This document shows positions 49,302 to 59,648 of a stretch of 64,000 bases of DNA, piece by piece. Under the pieces are notes generated by a model. That model did no database searches. It saw only the letters and a list, made by a program, of their open reading frames with translations, and was not told the origin of the DNA. This DNA is from Polyodon spathula. Lineage: Eukaryota; Chordata; Actinopteri; Acipenseriformes; Polyodontidae. Position 1 is the first letter of the stretch, and each line of letters starts with the position of its first letter. The stretch spans positions 16,250,370 through 16,314,369 of the forward strand of contig NC_054559.1 of the NCBI RefSeq assembly GCF_017654505.1. Reading direction: 5' to 3'. A program made the translations under genes and the position numbers.

Positions 49302-51172
49302 CTAAGGTTCAAGCGCTAAGTTGTCATGGCCCACTTTCCCCATCCGACGCTGCAGGAAGCAAGAAAAACAACTGAATCCTGGGTAATGTTATTTCTAAAT
49401 CAGTTAATTCAGTGTCCCTGTGATGGGTTTGATCTCTCCCCTCCTCGCCTGGCTGCCTTGTTAATGGGAACCAGTGGCTGTTAGGATGAATTACTGTTCC
49501 CCTCTGGCTCTTACAGCACTTACTGCCCTCTACATGAATCATTTCCATTACAGGTGAAAGAAATGCAATTGACGGACTCTGTTCTAAAGGCAGTGGTTTG
49601 TCTTTGAGTCGGGTCCCTGACTCTGTTCTAAAGGCAGTGGTTTGTCTTTGACTCGGGTCCCTGACTCTGTTCTGAAAGCAGTGGTTTGTCTTTGACTCGG
49701 GTCCCTGACTCTGTTCTGAAAGCAGTGGTTTGTCTTTGACTCGGGTCCCTGACTCTGTTCTGAAGGCAGTGGTTTGTCTTTGACTCGGGTCCCTGACTCT
49801 GTTCTGAAAGCAGTGGTTTGTCTTTGACTCGGGTCCCTGACTCTGTTCTAAAGGCAGTGGTTTGTCTTTGAGTCGGGTCCCTGACTCTGTTCTAAAGGCA
49901 GTGGTTTGTCTTTGACTCGGGTCCCTGACTCTGTTCTAAAGGCAGTGGTTTGTCTTTGACTCGGGTCCCTGACTCTGTTCTGAAAGCAGTGGTTTGTCTT
50001 TGACTCGGGTCCCTGACTCTGTTCTAAAGGCAGTGGTTTGTCTTTGACTCGGGTCCCTGACTCTGTTCTGAAGGCAGTGGTTTGTCTTTGACTCGGGTCC
50101 CTGACTCTGTTCTAAAGGCAGTGGTTTGTCTTTGACTCGGGTCCCTGACTCTGTTCTGAAAGCAGTGGTTTGTCTTTGACTCGGGTCCCTGACTCTGTTC
50201 TGAAAGCAGTGGTTTGTCTTTGACTCGGGTCCCTGACTCTGTTCTGAAAGCAGTGGTTTGTCTTTGACTCGGGTCCCTGACTCTGTTCTAAAGGCAGTGG
50301 TTTGTCTTTGAGTCGGGTCCCTGACTCTGTTCTAAAGGCAGTGGTTTGTCTTTGACTCGGGTCCCTGACTCTGTTCTGAAAGCAGTGGTTTGTCTTTGAC
50401 TCGGATCACCCCATGGCCTTATTGAATCAGCTTCCTACCCGCTTTGGTGTGTCACAGCAGCAGCAACAGCAGCATCGAATTAGCACCAGAAAAATGAGCA
50501 GAAATACGGTCCCTAAAAATGATGAAAGAGCAAAACTGGTTATTGCATGGGTCACTACATTTCCACTGTTGAAGTTTTTAATATACACCTAGAATTACCC
50601 TCTTTAAATATGAACTACTGAGGAAACACATTAGACAACTAGATTACCACTCAAGGCTTTGGCAACTATCAAGATGCATGTTAGCTTGACAAGAAAATGT
50701 TGTAATTACCTACATAATCACTAACAAGAAAACTAAGTAATCTATTCAATAGCTCTAACTTTTTATTTTAATAAAAATGATTCCAAGGCAGTTGATGTCT
50801 TTGCCACATCTTAAATCAGGAAAAGAAAATTCCAGTTTTTATGGCCATACTGCTGAGAACTATAAAATTGGTAAATATGTTACTTCCAATCCTGTAGCTC
50901 TGGGCAATTATGCCAATTGAAAGCATGAAGCAATACTGTGCTGCCAACACTTTCAATTTACTGTTATTGCACCTGATGTGCTCCAACACTGTAAACCAAC
51001 ATGCCACTTATTTCTATCAGATTTGAATCGGCTTACCAATAAAAATTAAGAAAATGGCACAGGAGGCGATGTCCCAGTCAGACTGGAAGAATTGTTTGGA
51101 ACTCAGCCTGCTGACAACATCCTGGAACTGAGTCTGTATCTGACCTCCCAGATCTCTCTGTTCCGAGCTCAT
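49302..51172 (-). CDS. SMIM22: SMIM22 (CASIMO1) small single-pass membrane protein
   Basis: Short epithelial micropeptide; human SMIM22 is reported to interact with squalene epoxidase and affect actin and proliferation. Coding exons in gene order: 51172-51037, 50512-50439, 49349-49302; phases agree; 85 aa (human 83). Evidence: SSKQFFQSDWDIASCAIFLI matches human LKSHQFFQSTWDTVAFIVFL; a hydrophobic segment at ~35-57; then seven consecutive cysteines (human has four); C-terminus DNLALEP identical to human. Start at 51172 gives MSSEQRDLGGQ; an upstream in-frame ATG at 51232 lies before a likely acceptor (GCTGCAG, 51181) and is disfavoured. Gene lies next to ROGDI in opposite orientation, as in human. 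Poly(A) signal AATAAA on the minus strand at 48734-48729. The second donor (CGG then gtagga) is weaker than usual. Intron 2 contains the 44-bp array. Confidence 0.9.
49572..50405 (+). repeat. 44-bp minisatellite, about 19 copies
   Basis: The unit reads CTGACTCTGTTCTRAARGCA followed by GTGGTTTGTCTTTGASTCGG and GTCC. Variants are confined to three sites (taaagg/tgaaag/tgaagg and gactcg/gagtcg). It lies inside the last SMIM22 intron, starting about 34 bp from the exon ending at 50439. Confidence 0.96.
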
Positions 51173-51232
51173 CTTCAGATCTGCAGCGTCTACCAGAGGC
51201 ACAATGCAGCTGTGAGCAACATACGAACTCAA

Positions 51233-52825
51233 TACAGCAATCAGGGTGTCACTGTTTCTGATCAGGAGTACGAGTCCAGCCAGTATCTTACTCCTGCCTA
51301 TATAAACACTACATTACAGGAGTTAGTATCATGGAAAACTTCACAACCGATGCATACACAAGAACAGACTAGACAATAATCAGGGGTATTGACATTTAAT
51401 ATATACCAAAGGCTTATACTTTTAGTAAAAAATGCATTTTTTAAACAGGGTTAGCAGTGAAGATCATTTGCGATCGCTTGCATATAGAAATCATGTTTCA
51501 ATTAACAGCAGTGTCTTGCCTCAGAACTCTGATGACTGCATCTCCTATCTTACCTTATAGGGTCAGCAAGGCTCAAAATGACCTCATTTCATTTGTTGAA
51601 GACATCTTTGTATTGATTTGAATATATAAAGAAGCCATTGAGTGGTTTTTAGTTGCTCCAATATTAAAATGAGACAGTTTTAGTCACTGTAGTCCCACTG
51701 TTCTGATTTAAACTGTCTGCTTGCTGTAGACTATAGAGCTGTACCCAGGCCTGTACAGCACTCTCTGTGAGCATGCTGTTCACAGGACTGTGCTTTATTA
51801 AACACCTAACATACACGCTGCTGTAAAACTGGACAGTAACACGGAAAGCGGGATCAATTTAGCCAGCTGGCCAACATGGCCCTGACCAGAATGAAATCTG
51901 CTATGTGAACGTGCGCACGGTACCGGTGCTTGACAATCTCCTGGACTGTATTAGAAAGCTCTGTGTTTCTGTACACAAGTAATGGTATACTGGAGATTTA
52001 CAAAAACTGCTTTCTTTAGATATTCTGCTATTTTGTTTTTACGTAGAGTTTCTTATATTTGTTCTATTTAAATTTGTAATCCGTTTTAATAAACTGTTTT
52101 ACGTATAGAACTACTACTATAACAAAACTATTAAGCGTTACTGTGACTTGATGAATACATATTGTGTCGTCTTTAGAGCGTTTTAGGATATCACTACTTG
52201 CGAGTTTTATTCCACGCCTTGATTTTAGAAAGGCGATAACGTCCAGCAGACAATATAAATAGACGTCGATAGGTGTGTATGTATATATATAAGGTAATAC
52301 CATACGGTAGATTCTCCCACGAGTTAATGAGAACAAATAAACAAATAAATACGTTAAATAGATTTCTATAAAATCCGTATACTTTCTCTATGCTCTTTTA
52401 GCGAGTCCCTGCTAATGTTATTTATCTTTAGGGAGGAGCACGGCACATAATTCACAAACTTATTTACTCGAAAGAAACAATCAGGAATGATGAATGCTCT
52501 CTGCAAACCAGGCTATAACTGAAAAGCTTCACTAATAACAATATAAATAAATGCAGTATTTATTCACCTTCACCTGCCAGGTGTCCCAGTTCTGAATTGG
52601 TCTTGTCTGTTTTTAACTGTTTTTCCTGGTTGTTACCTGACTCACGCAAGAACACATATTTGCATAAAGGTTCAAAAAGGACGAAGGTGTGCAGATCGGA
52701 TCAGATTTCACATCCTGGTTACACAGCTGACCACGTGACCCATGCAAGCACTAACCGTGAATTAACAACACGAGTAAAACCCGGCCAGTTTAATAACGCA
52801 CGTCTTTGTAGATGATTAGATTATC
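51233..52825. other. SMIM22 upstream region, no other gene recognised
   Basis: Should contain the SMIM22 promoter and any non-coding first exon on the minus strand. I see AT-rich DNA and no supported coding exon. Confidence 0.45.
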
Positions 52826-53579
52826 AGCACTGGCGCCAGCTCTGTGGGTGCTGCGTGTGCTCGAGCACCCACACATAGTATTTATGCAAGTTTTACTAAA
52901 CAGCTCACGAAAAATTGAATAATCCTAAAATAGCAGCTATGCACTATTGGAGGAAAAAACAAGCACTTTCTTTGTGTACGGCCACAGATTGTGTAGAACC
53001 TTCATGGAGGGGTTAACTGTCATCTGACTAAATTATGGTTTAGCGATTGGTGGTTTTTTTTTTTTTTTATTTAATTACTCTCCTAATATAGTGTCAATGA
53101 AGACTTATAGTAGAACTCGGACTCTTCGATTTCCCGAGAGGGGTGTTCAGTTTCACTGTATCAATAGCAATCGGTTGTTTATGACTTATGTCACAAAAAC
53201 AGAACACAAACCATTTGACTGTAAGTACTTATAAAAATGATAAGTATTTATATAGCATTCAATTAATTTTCCAAAACTTAAAATTGAGGTCCTTAGGTAT
53301 AAACACCCCTTTGTTGTTCACAATTGATTTGTCTGCTAAAACATGTCTGCGAAGTATGCATCGTATACGAACGAATTTAACTTTGGAGTGTAGCTGATGT
53401 TTTTGAAATGGATAAATTCGTAATTCGGAAAACGAACTCAACAGAAAAAAAGAAACCCTGGTGTGTGTAGTTAATTTGACTACAGGGAACAACACAAAGC
53501 ATCGGCGAGAGAGCTGAACGATGACGAGAAAGCCAGCACAAGCACGGGAGCAACACCGAAGAAGGGCCGAACATTTCAA

Positions 53580-54330
53580 CAATAGTGGATATCAAATTGC
53601 ATGTGGCGGGGGTTTGATGATGAGAAAGTGTTTTGCAAATTTGTCAAGATGAAAAAGGTAGGGGTTTAATACAGTTCTCTACAAGAGCTGAATCTGCATT
53701 CATTGAGGATGGATTTAATGGATGACATCACCATCAGAAAGGTTTCGAAAGCGTGAAAAATCTGACTGTCATGAGGCTTCTAGCAAAATAACAAGCACGC
53801 AAAATGTGTGTGCAATCATAAGTGAAGCCAAGAAAAACGAAATGCACGTTGCACGCCTGGTGTTAAAGCAAAAACAAAAAAGCATTTACATCACTACTGT
53901 ATTTTGCTCAGGAGGGCCAAGCCATACGTGGTCATTACCGATGACCGATCCAATTTTTTTTATTTGTTTAAGGGGTGAAGATGTTCCTGAAATAAATCAA
54001 TGGATGCAGCGAGCTAACTTAAAATGGCTGTCACATGAAGCGACAAACAAAATGCTTACGATAATGTATCAGGATGTCCTGGAAAAGGTGCTTAAGAACA
54101 TTCCGAGCTGTGTTTTTTTTCTGTTATGAGTGGTGAAGCTGCACACACAATCACCCATGAACACGTTTCTGTTTGTATTCGTTGGGTCAGTGATAGTTTG
54201 GATATTCTTTATTAGCTTCTACGAGACACCGCGATGCTCCAGATTCACAGAGAGTCAGTTGTAGTGGACTTTGAAGATGTTGTAAACGACTTCATCAACA
54301 GAAGCGCTGCTTGAAGGAACACGTTCTCCT
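53580..54330 (+). pseudogene. Decayed hAT/ZMYM1-like transposase fragment
   Basis: Translated pieces in shifted frames follow the TTF-type zinc-finger/hAT proteins: a zinc-finger remnant near 53595-53720 (ESAFIEDGFN), then ERFRKREKSDCHEASSKI, LRGEDVPEINQWMQ, SHEATNKMLTIM, and a later VCIRWVSDS piece near 54172. At least two frameshifts and a stop after 54127 break it. The element probably begins near 52826, where a CAGCACTGGCGCCAGCTCTG sequence looks like a terminus, but no matching inverted end was found. The family is called by recalled motif similarity. Confidence 0.6.
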
Positions 54331-55695
54331 CTACAGAAATATAAAGGTAAGAAATGTTTTCCTTTTCTGTTAGGTGGGGTGGCAGTTGTGTACCTTTGTG
54401 CATATTAACACTAGACAAGAATATATCGAAACTAATGGTAACAATTATAAGCGATTAACATGTATTTGCTTGTTTACAAACCTGTTGTTGTGGTACTGAC
54501 GTCACAAGTGTATACTGATGCACAATGAAAACCCAAGAGTGTGTTTTACATCAATAGCTCATTGGGCACGGTCACAAAGACGGCTGTAGTGGGTGACGTT
54601 ACACCAGAACCAGGAACCAACAAATAAACAGAGAGGTGGAGTTTGGTGAAGCTGAGGCATTGGTTTCGCTCAGCATTTAATAATGAAACAGACAGAAAAT
54701 GAAAGGGTGAAAGACAAACAAGACACACGACACGGCACTTTAGCTAAAATAAAGAGAGGGACTACACAGACAAAACACTGTGAGCTTGTATTATGATTTA
54801 ATTATTATACTAACTGTTACCTCCATCTCCACTCACCGAACACACAACCGCGAGTGAGTGAAAACATGCTGCTTTTATGCAGCTGTACTGATTGCTAATC
54901 AACCAGCTGTGTGAGGGACATGCCATATCCCGAGTGAAAGGGCATATTCATATCTTAGAGCACAGCATAACTGAGTGAAAGGGCATATTAATTACACAGC
55001 CTCTTTACACATGGCAGGGTTTCAGTACACACCACATGACCGTAAACAAGACAAGGATCCCTTTCAGGCTATGAAGACAACGGGTCATCACAAGTGTGTT
55101 TAAATCAGTGGCAGAATGTTTGGAAGAAGGCTGTATTCTCATGTAAAGAATGTGTGCTGGATGAATCACACCCGATCCCAGATCTGGTACATTTTTATCT
55201 GACAGGCTTCAGGGTTAGTTTGCAAATTATGAAAAAAATAATTAAATTAAATTCCTTGAATTAAATTAATAAACAAAATGTGATGCCTGTCATTGCTATT
55301 GATTGCCTGGAGTTAATACATTAGCAGCAGAGTCTATACCTCAATACAAATAGTTTATTGTAATGATAAAATCCTGTGCAGCACATTAGGGGGTTTTGCT
55401 TCCAGAACAGTCCCATACTGTAGTGTACTACTTGGACACAAGGTGGTGCTATTGCACTCTATTTCAGTAGCCCGGTTTCCAGAACCTGTTCTGCTGTGTT
55501 GCTGTCCAGGATGTTCATCAGGGAGCCAGGTATACGCTGTGTTTAACAGGCGACTCTGAGGAACGATAAACACTCAAACAAGAGACTATCACCTGCAGTG
55601 GAGAGAGGGGTTCACATTACTGCTGGCAGCTTTCCCAGGAGGCAGAATTAAATATAACTGCTGCAAGCCTTCAAATGAGAAAAAACAATATATTA
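54331..55695. other. Repeat-rich intergenic stretch, no gene recognised
   Basis: Contains GAGTGAAAGGGCATATT twice (near 54934 and 54973) and other sequence that reads like old dispersed repeats. No exon or RNA gene could be supported. Confidence 0.4.
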
Positions 55696-56037
55696 CAGTC
55701 TCTGTAGTGCTCTGATGAATCTATGCATTACACTGTCTCTGTAGTGCTATAATGAATCTGTGCATTACACTTTCTCTGTAGTGCTCTGATGAATCTATGC
55801 ATTACACTGTCTCTGTAGTGCTCTGATGAATCTATGCATTACACTGTCTCTGTAGTGCTCTAATGAATCTATGCATTACACTGTCTGTAGTGTTCTGATG
55901 AATCTATGTATTACACTGTCTCTGTAGTGCTCTAATGAATCTATGCATTACACTGTCTCTGTAGTGCTCTAATGAATCTATGCATTACACTGTCTCTGTA
56001 GTGCTCTAATGAATCTATGCATTACACTATGCATTAC
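55696..56037 (+). repeat. 37-bp minisatellite, about nine copies
   Basis: The unit reads ACACTGTCTCTGTAGTGCTC followed by TRATGAATCTATGCATT. It ends next to the L2-like LINE remnant. Confidence 0.93.
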
Positions 56038-56189
56038 ACAATTTCACAAGCCCTGCACATTATAAACTGCAACCTAATTAAAAGCAAACCTGAGGCGTGC
56101 CGCTGGGCTTGTGCTCCTAAACTGATTCATATCCTATTTAATGAATGGACAGTATTTTGTTGTCTTAGGAGAATCTCCTTCTGCACTAG

Positions 56190-57235
56190 CCAATATTACA
56201 CGTGGTGTGGCGCAGGGCTCCATTCATGCTCCCATGTTGTTTTCTTTATATTGCCATCGGGGAGGTTATTCGTAAACATGGGGTGAATTTCCACAGCTAT
56301 GCAGATGACACACAGATTTATATATCTGTTAAACCAGGTGGCACAACAGCTATCAATGCCCTTTTCAAATGCCAACCGATATTAGAAGCTGGATGTCTCA
56401 GAATCTCTTGCAGTTAAATTCCGATGAGACAGAGTCTTACTTTTAGGCTCTAATCAACAGCTGGACTCGACAAATATTGATCTAGGCATGCTAAAATCAA
56501 ATGTAAAATCTGAAGTGAAAAACCTTAGGGTTATTTTTGATTCTGCACTTTCCTTTAAATCACATATAAAATATATTACTAGAGTGTCCTTCTATCCTTT
56601 AAGAAACATTGCAAAAGTTATTCTTATCCTTCTATAATGCAAAGGAATTAGGACAGGCTTTTATTTTGTCTATGTTAGATTACTGTAACGCTTTATTCTC
56701 TGGACTTACAAGTCATGCTTTATCACGCCTACAGCTAGTGCAAAATGCTGCTACGAGAATGCTAACTAGAACCAAACAAATGGCTTGCATTACGCCTGTG
56801 CTGGCATCATTGCAATGGCTTCCTGTGCATTACAGAATTGCTTTTAAAATTGTATTACTAGTTTTTAAAGCACTGAATGGACTATCTCCACAATATTTAA
56901 GTGATATCAGCCGGAACGCACTCTGAGATCTGCAGATGCTGGCCTCCAGTCTATTCCGAGGGTGAATGGTAAGAGGATGGGATGAGGCTGCTTTCTGTTT
57001 TAATGCCCCCACACTCTGGAACTCCTTACCCCCTTTTATCAGAGATTCACCTTCAATTGCAATCTTCAAATGTTGATTAAAAACATCCCTTTTTAATGTA
57101 GCTTTTACATAACGTGTTTAAGTTTTATTCTGAGTTTTACTGTTGATTCTGTTTTTAATAACTGTTCTCTTTTCTTACTGTTTATTATTGGGTTTTTTTC
57201 TGTATGTAAAGCACTTTGGGGGTCACCTTTATGTA
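56190..57235 (+). mobile_element. L2-like (Maui-type) LINE remnant
   Basis: Fragments in different frames match the L2 reverse transcriptase: a degenerate GVAQGS-like motif near 56200, FHSYADDTQIYIS near 56290, and an intact stretch LDYCNALFSGLTSHALSRLQ, ATRMLTRTK, ITPVLASLQWLPVHYRIAFK, ALNGLSPQYLSD at 56660-56910. It ends in a typical GTAAAGCACTTTGGGG 3' end near 57205. Frameshifts and stops make it non-functional. Confidence 0.88.
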
Positions 57236-57594
57236 GGGGTACAGGAAGTGAGAATAAGAGAGACAGCTGCAGTATCCCTTTGCTCTGTGCGCCTCCTCAT
57301 ACCGTGTGCTTTCCCCATAAAGCCCTTTGAAGCCACTTCCTGTGTCTCAGCAGCACTGGCCTTGCTCACACACTCTTCTCAAAGGAGTTGGTTCTCAGAA
57401 GCTGCCTCGCTGAACGGCTGCCCGTTGTTTGTGTTGGGATCGGGCAAGTTAGTTTCAGTGTTGGTGCTCGCTCTCGCCTCTCTTGAGTGATAAGATGAAG
57501 TGTGTGTGTGAGTTCTTGTCTGTGAGGATGACAATGTAATTTCAGTGTTTAATGCTCATCCCCTCACTGTCTGTGTGTTCTTGTCTCTTGACAG

Positions 57595-57953
57595 GTCTGT
57601 GAGGTTGAGAAGGTCTCCACAGTCTGGAGTCTGGTCTCTGAGAAGCTCAACATACCTGTCAATCAACAGGGACTCCTCTACAAAGGCAAGGTGCTGGCAG
57701 GTAGGCTGCACAGCACAGTACAGCTCAAGCACAGCACAGCATAGCACAGCACTCGGGTAAAAAGCAAGCATTTTATTCTACATATATCTATAAACAGTAA
57801 CACCTACAAAGAAAGTGTTTTCAATCGTTTGTCATCTTTGAGTTGCATGAAGTTTTTAAATATGACTTTTAATCTCTCCCCTCTGAGCACAGACTCTCAC
57901 ACTACTCCATTGGTCCCAAACACAGACACTGCTATATGTAGACACACAGATAC

Positions 57954-58002
<49 letters not shown>

Positions 58003-58215
58003 CACACACACACACACAATGGCAGCTGCACACACACACTCTGAAATGCAGGTGCAGACCAGCGTGTAGTTGTGACTCCGTGTCTCTCACTCTGCCTCTC
58101 TCAGGATTACGAGTGGAGCCTGCGCTTGTTGAGTCTGGATGATATGGAGCAGCTGGCGACCCACATGCTTCACCCTGAGGCTGTGGAGTGCATGGAGCTG
58201 TCCCTCCTGGACTGA
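57595..58215 (+). pseudogene. UBL4A: UBL4A-like gene reduced to two exons (probable pseudogene)
   Basis: UBL4A/GET5 is the ubiquitin-like subunit of the BAG6 complex for tail-anchored protein insertion. 57595-57700 (flanked by acag and gtaggc) encodes EKVSTVWSLVSEKLNIPVNQ and QGLLYKGKVLA, matching human exon 2 (LVSEKLNVPVRQQRLLFKGK). 58105-58215 encodes DYEWSLRLLSLDDMEQLATH and MLHPEAVECMELSLLD with a TGA, matching the last human exon (DYERSLSRLTLDDIERLASR). The 400 bp between hold only introns and a CA microsatellite: the exon for the rest of the ubiquitin fold is absent and the phases (1, then 0) cannot be joined. No exon 1 (MQLTVKAL-type) was found upstream, where an L2 remnant lies. Introns are kept, so this is not a retrocopy. 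AATAAA at 58594-58599. Confidence 0.75.
57956..58018. repeat. (CA)n microsatellite
   Basis: Interrupted CA run in the UBL4A-like locus, where the missing exon would be expected. Confidence 0.92.
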
Positions 58216-58985
58216 GGAATACTGCTGCTGCCTGCTGCCTTCCCTCCTCCCCCCTCTGCCCCTCGCCCATCGCCCCTCTTGTTTCTTAGTGCATCTGCCA
58301 GTGCTTCTCACCCACTGAGCAAGGCATTGAGCAGTGCCAGATCCTGTTTCACAATACTGCTATATATTTACTGACTATTCTTTAATTAGAACATTGTATT
58401 TGTTTGGTAAGATAAACCACACGATACACCCTTTCTGAGCACATTTTCTACTTTTCTGTTTCAAAGGAGCCCAGTTTGGTTCAGGAGGATTGTGGGTAAT
58501 GGAGTGTGTTTTTATTGGTCTGCAGCCCCTGTATCGGCTTCCATTAGCATTGCTGGTAGAGGAGTGACTGGTTCACTTTAAAGCCTTTTTCTTAAATAAA
58601 CGCAGACGTTTTGAAATATATACAGTGTGGATGTTTCCCTTCTTCACAGCACCATGCAGCATCCTGTCACACCAGCCTTGGAAGGGCATCTATAGATATT
58701 TATTCACAGTAACCAGGCAATGATTGCAGCTGCAATTCACACACTGTGTTGCTTGTATTTGCTCAGACTTTAAACTACAACTTGAAGCCTTTTCCAACCT
58801 GTCCTTCCTCTGAGGGGTTGCTTTCCAGGCTAATTGTCCATTTCCTCTGGAAAAAGAAAAGTCCAGTGTTCACTTCTGCAAAGAAGAGGCATCCAGGTTC
58901 TTGTCCTGCTTTGCTCCCTAGCACCTGAGTGCTTGCTGAGACATTGATTTAACATCTCATCCACAGGATGGAACACAAGGAGCTG

Positions 58986-59485
58986 NNNNNNNNNNNNNNN
59001 NNNNNNNNNNNNNNNNNNNNNNNNNNNNNNNNNNNNNNNNNNNNNNNNNNNNNNNNNNNNNNNNNNNNNNNNNNNNNNNNNNNNNNNNNNNNNNNNNNNN
59101 NNNNNNNNNNNNNNNNNNNNNNNNNNNNNNNNNNNNNNNNNNNNNNNNNNNNNNNNNNNNNNNNNNNNNNNNNNNNNNNNNNNNNNNNNNNNNNNNNNNN
59201 NNNNNNNNNNNNNNNNNNNNNNNNNNNNNNNNNNNNNNNNNNNNNNNNNNNNNNNNNNNNNNNNNNNNNNNNNNNNNNNNNNNNNNNNNNNNNNNNNNNN
59301 NNNNNNNNNNNNNNNNNNNNNNNNNNNNNNNNNNNNNNNNNNNNNNNNNNNNNNNNNNNNNNNNNNNNNNNNNNNNNNNNNNNNNNNNNNNNNNNNNNNN
59401 NNNNNNNNNNNNNNNNNNNNNNNNNNNNNNNNNNNNNNNNNNNNNNNNNNNNNNNNNNNNNNNNNNNNNNNNNNNNNNNNNNNNN
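58986..59485. other. Assembly gap of exactly 500 N
   Basis: The round number indicates a placeholder of unknown true length rather than measured sequence. Confidence 0.98.
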
Positions 59486-59648
59486 GACTTTGATTATCCA
59501 GGGGAGGATTAAGGACACATACTTACTTACAGAAAGGTTAGGACATGATTGACTGTTTCACAGTCCAGTCTTTTTATATCCTGAAGCTCTGGGACTGTAA
59601 GCAGGGTATATCTGTGGGACTGAGAAAGTGTCTGTCTGTGTCTCTCAG

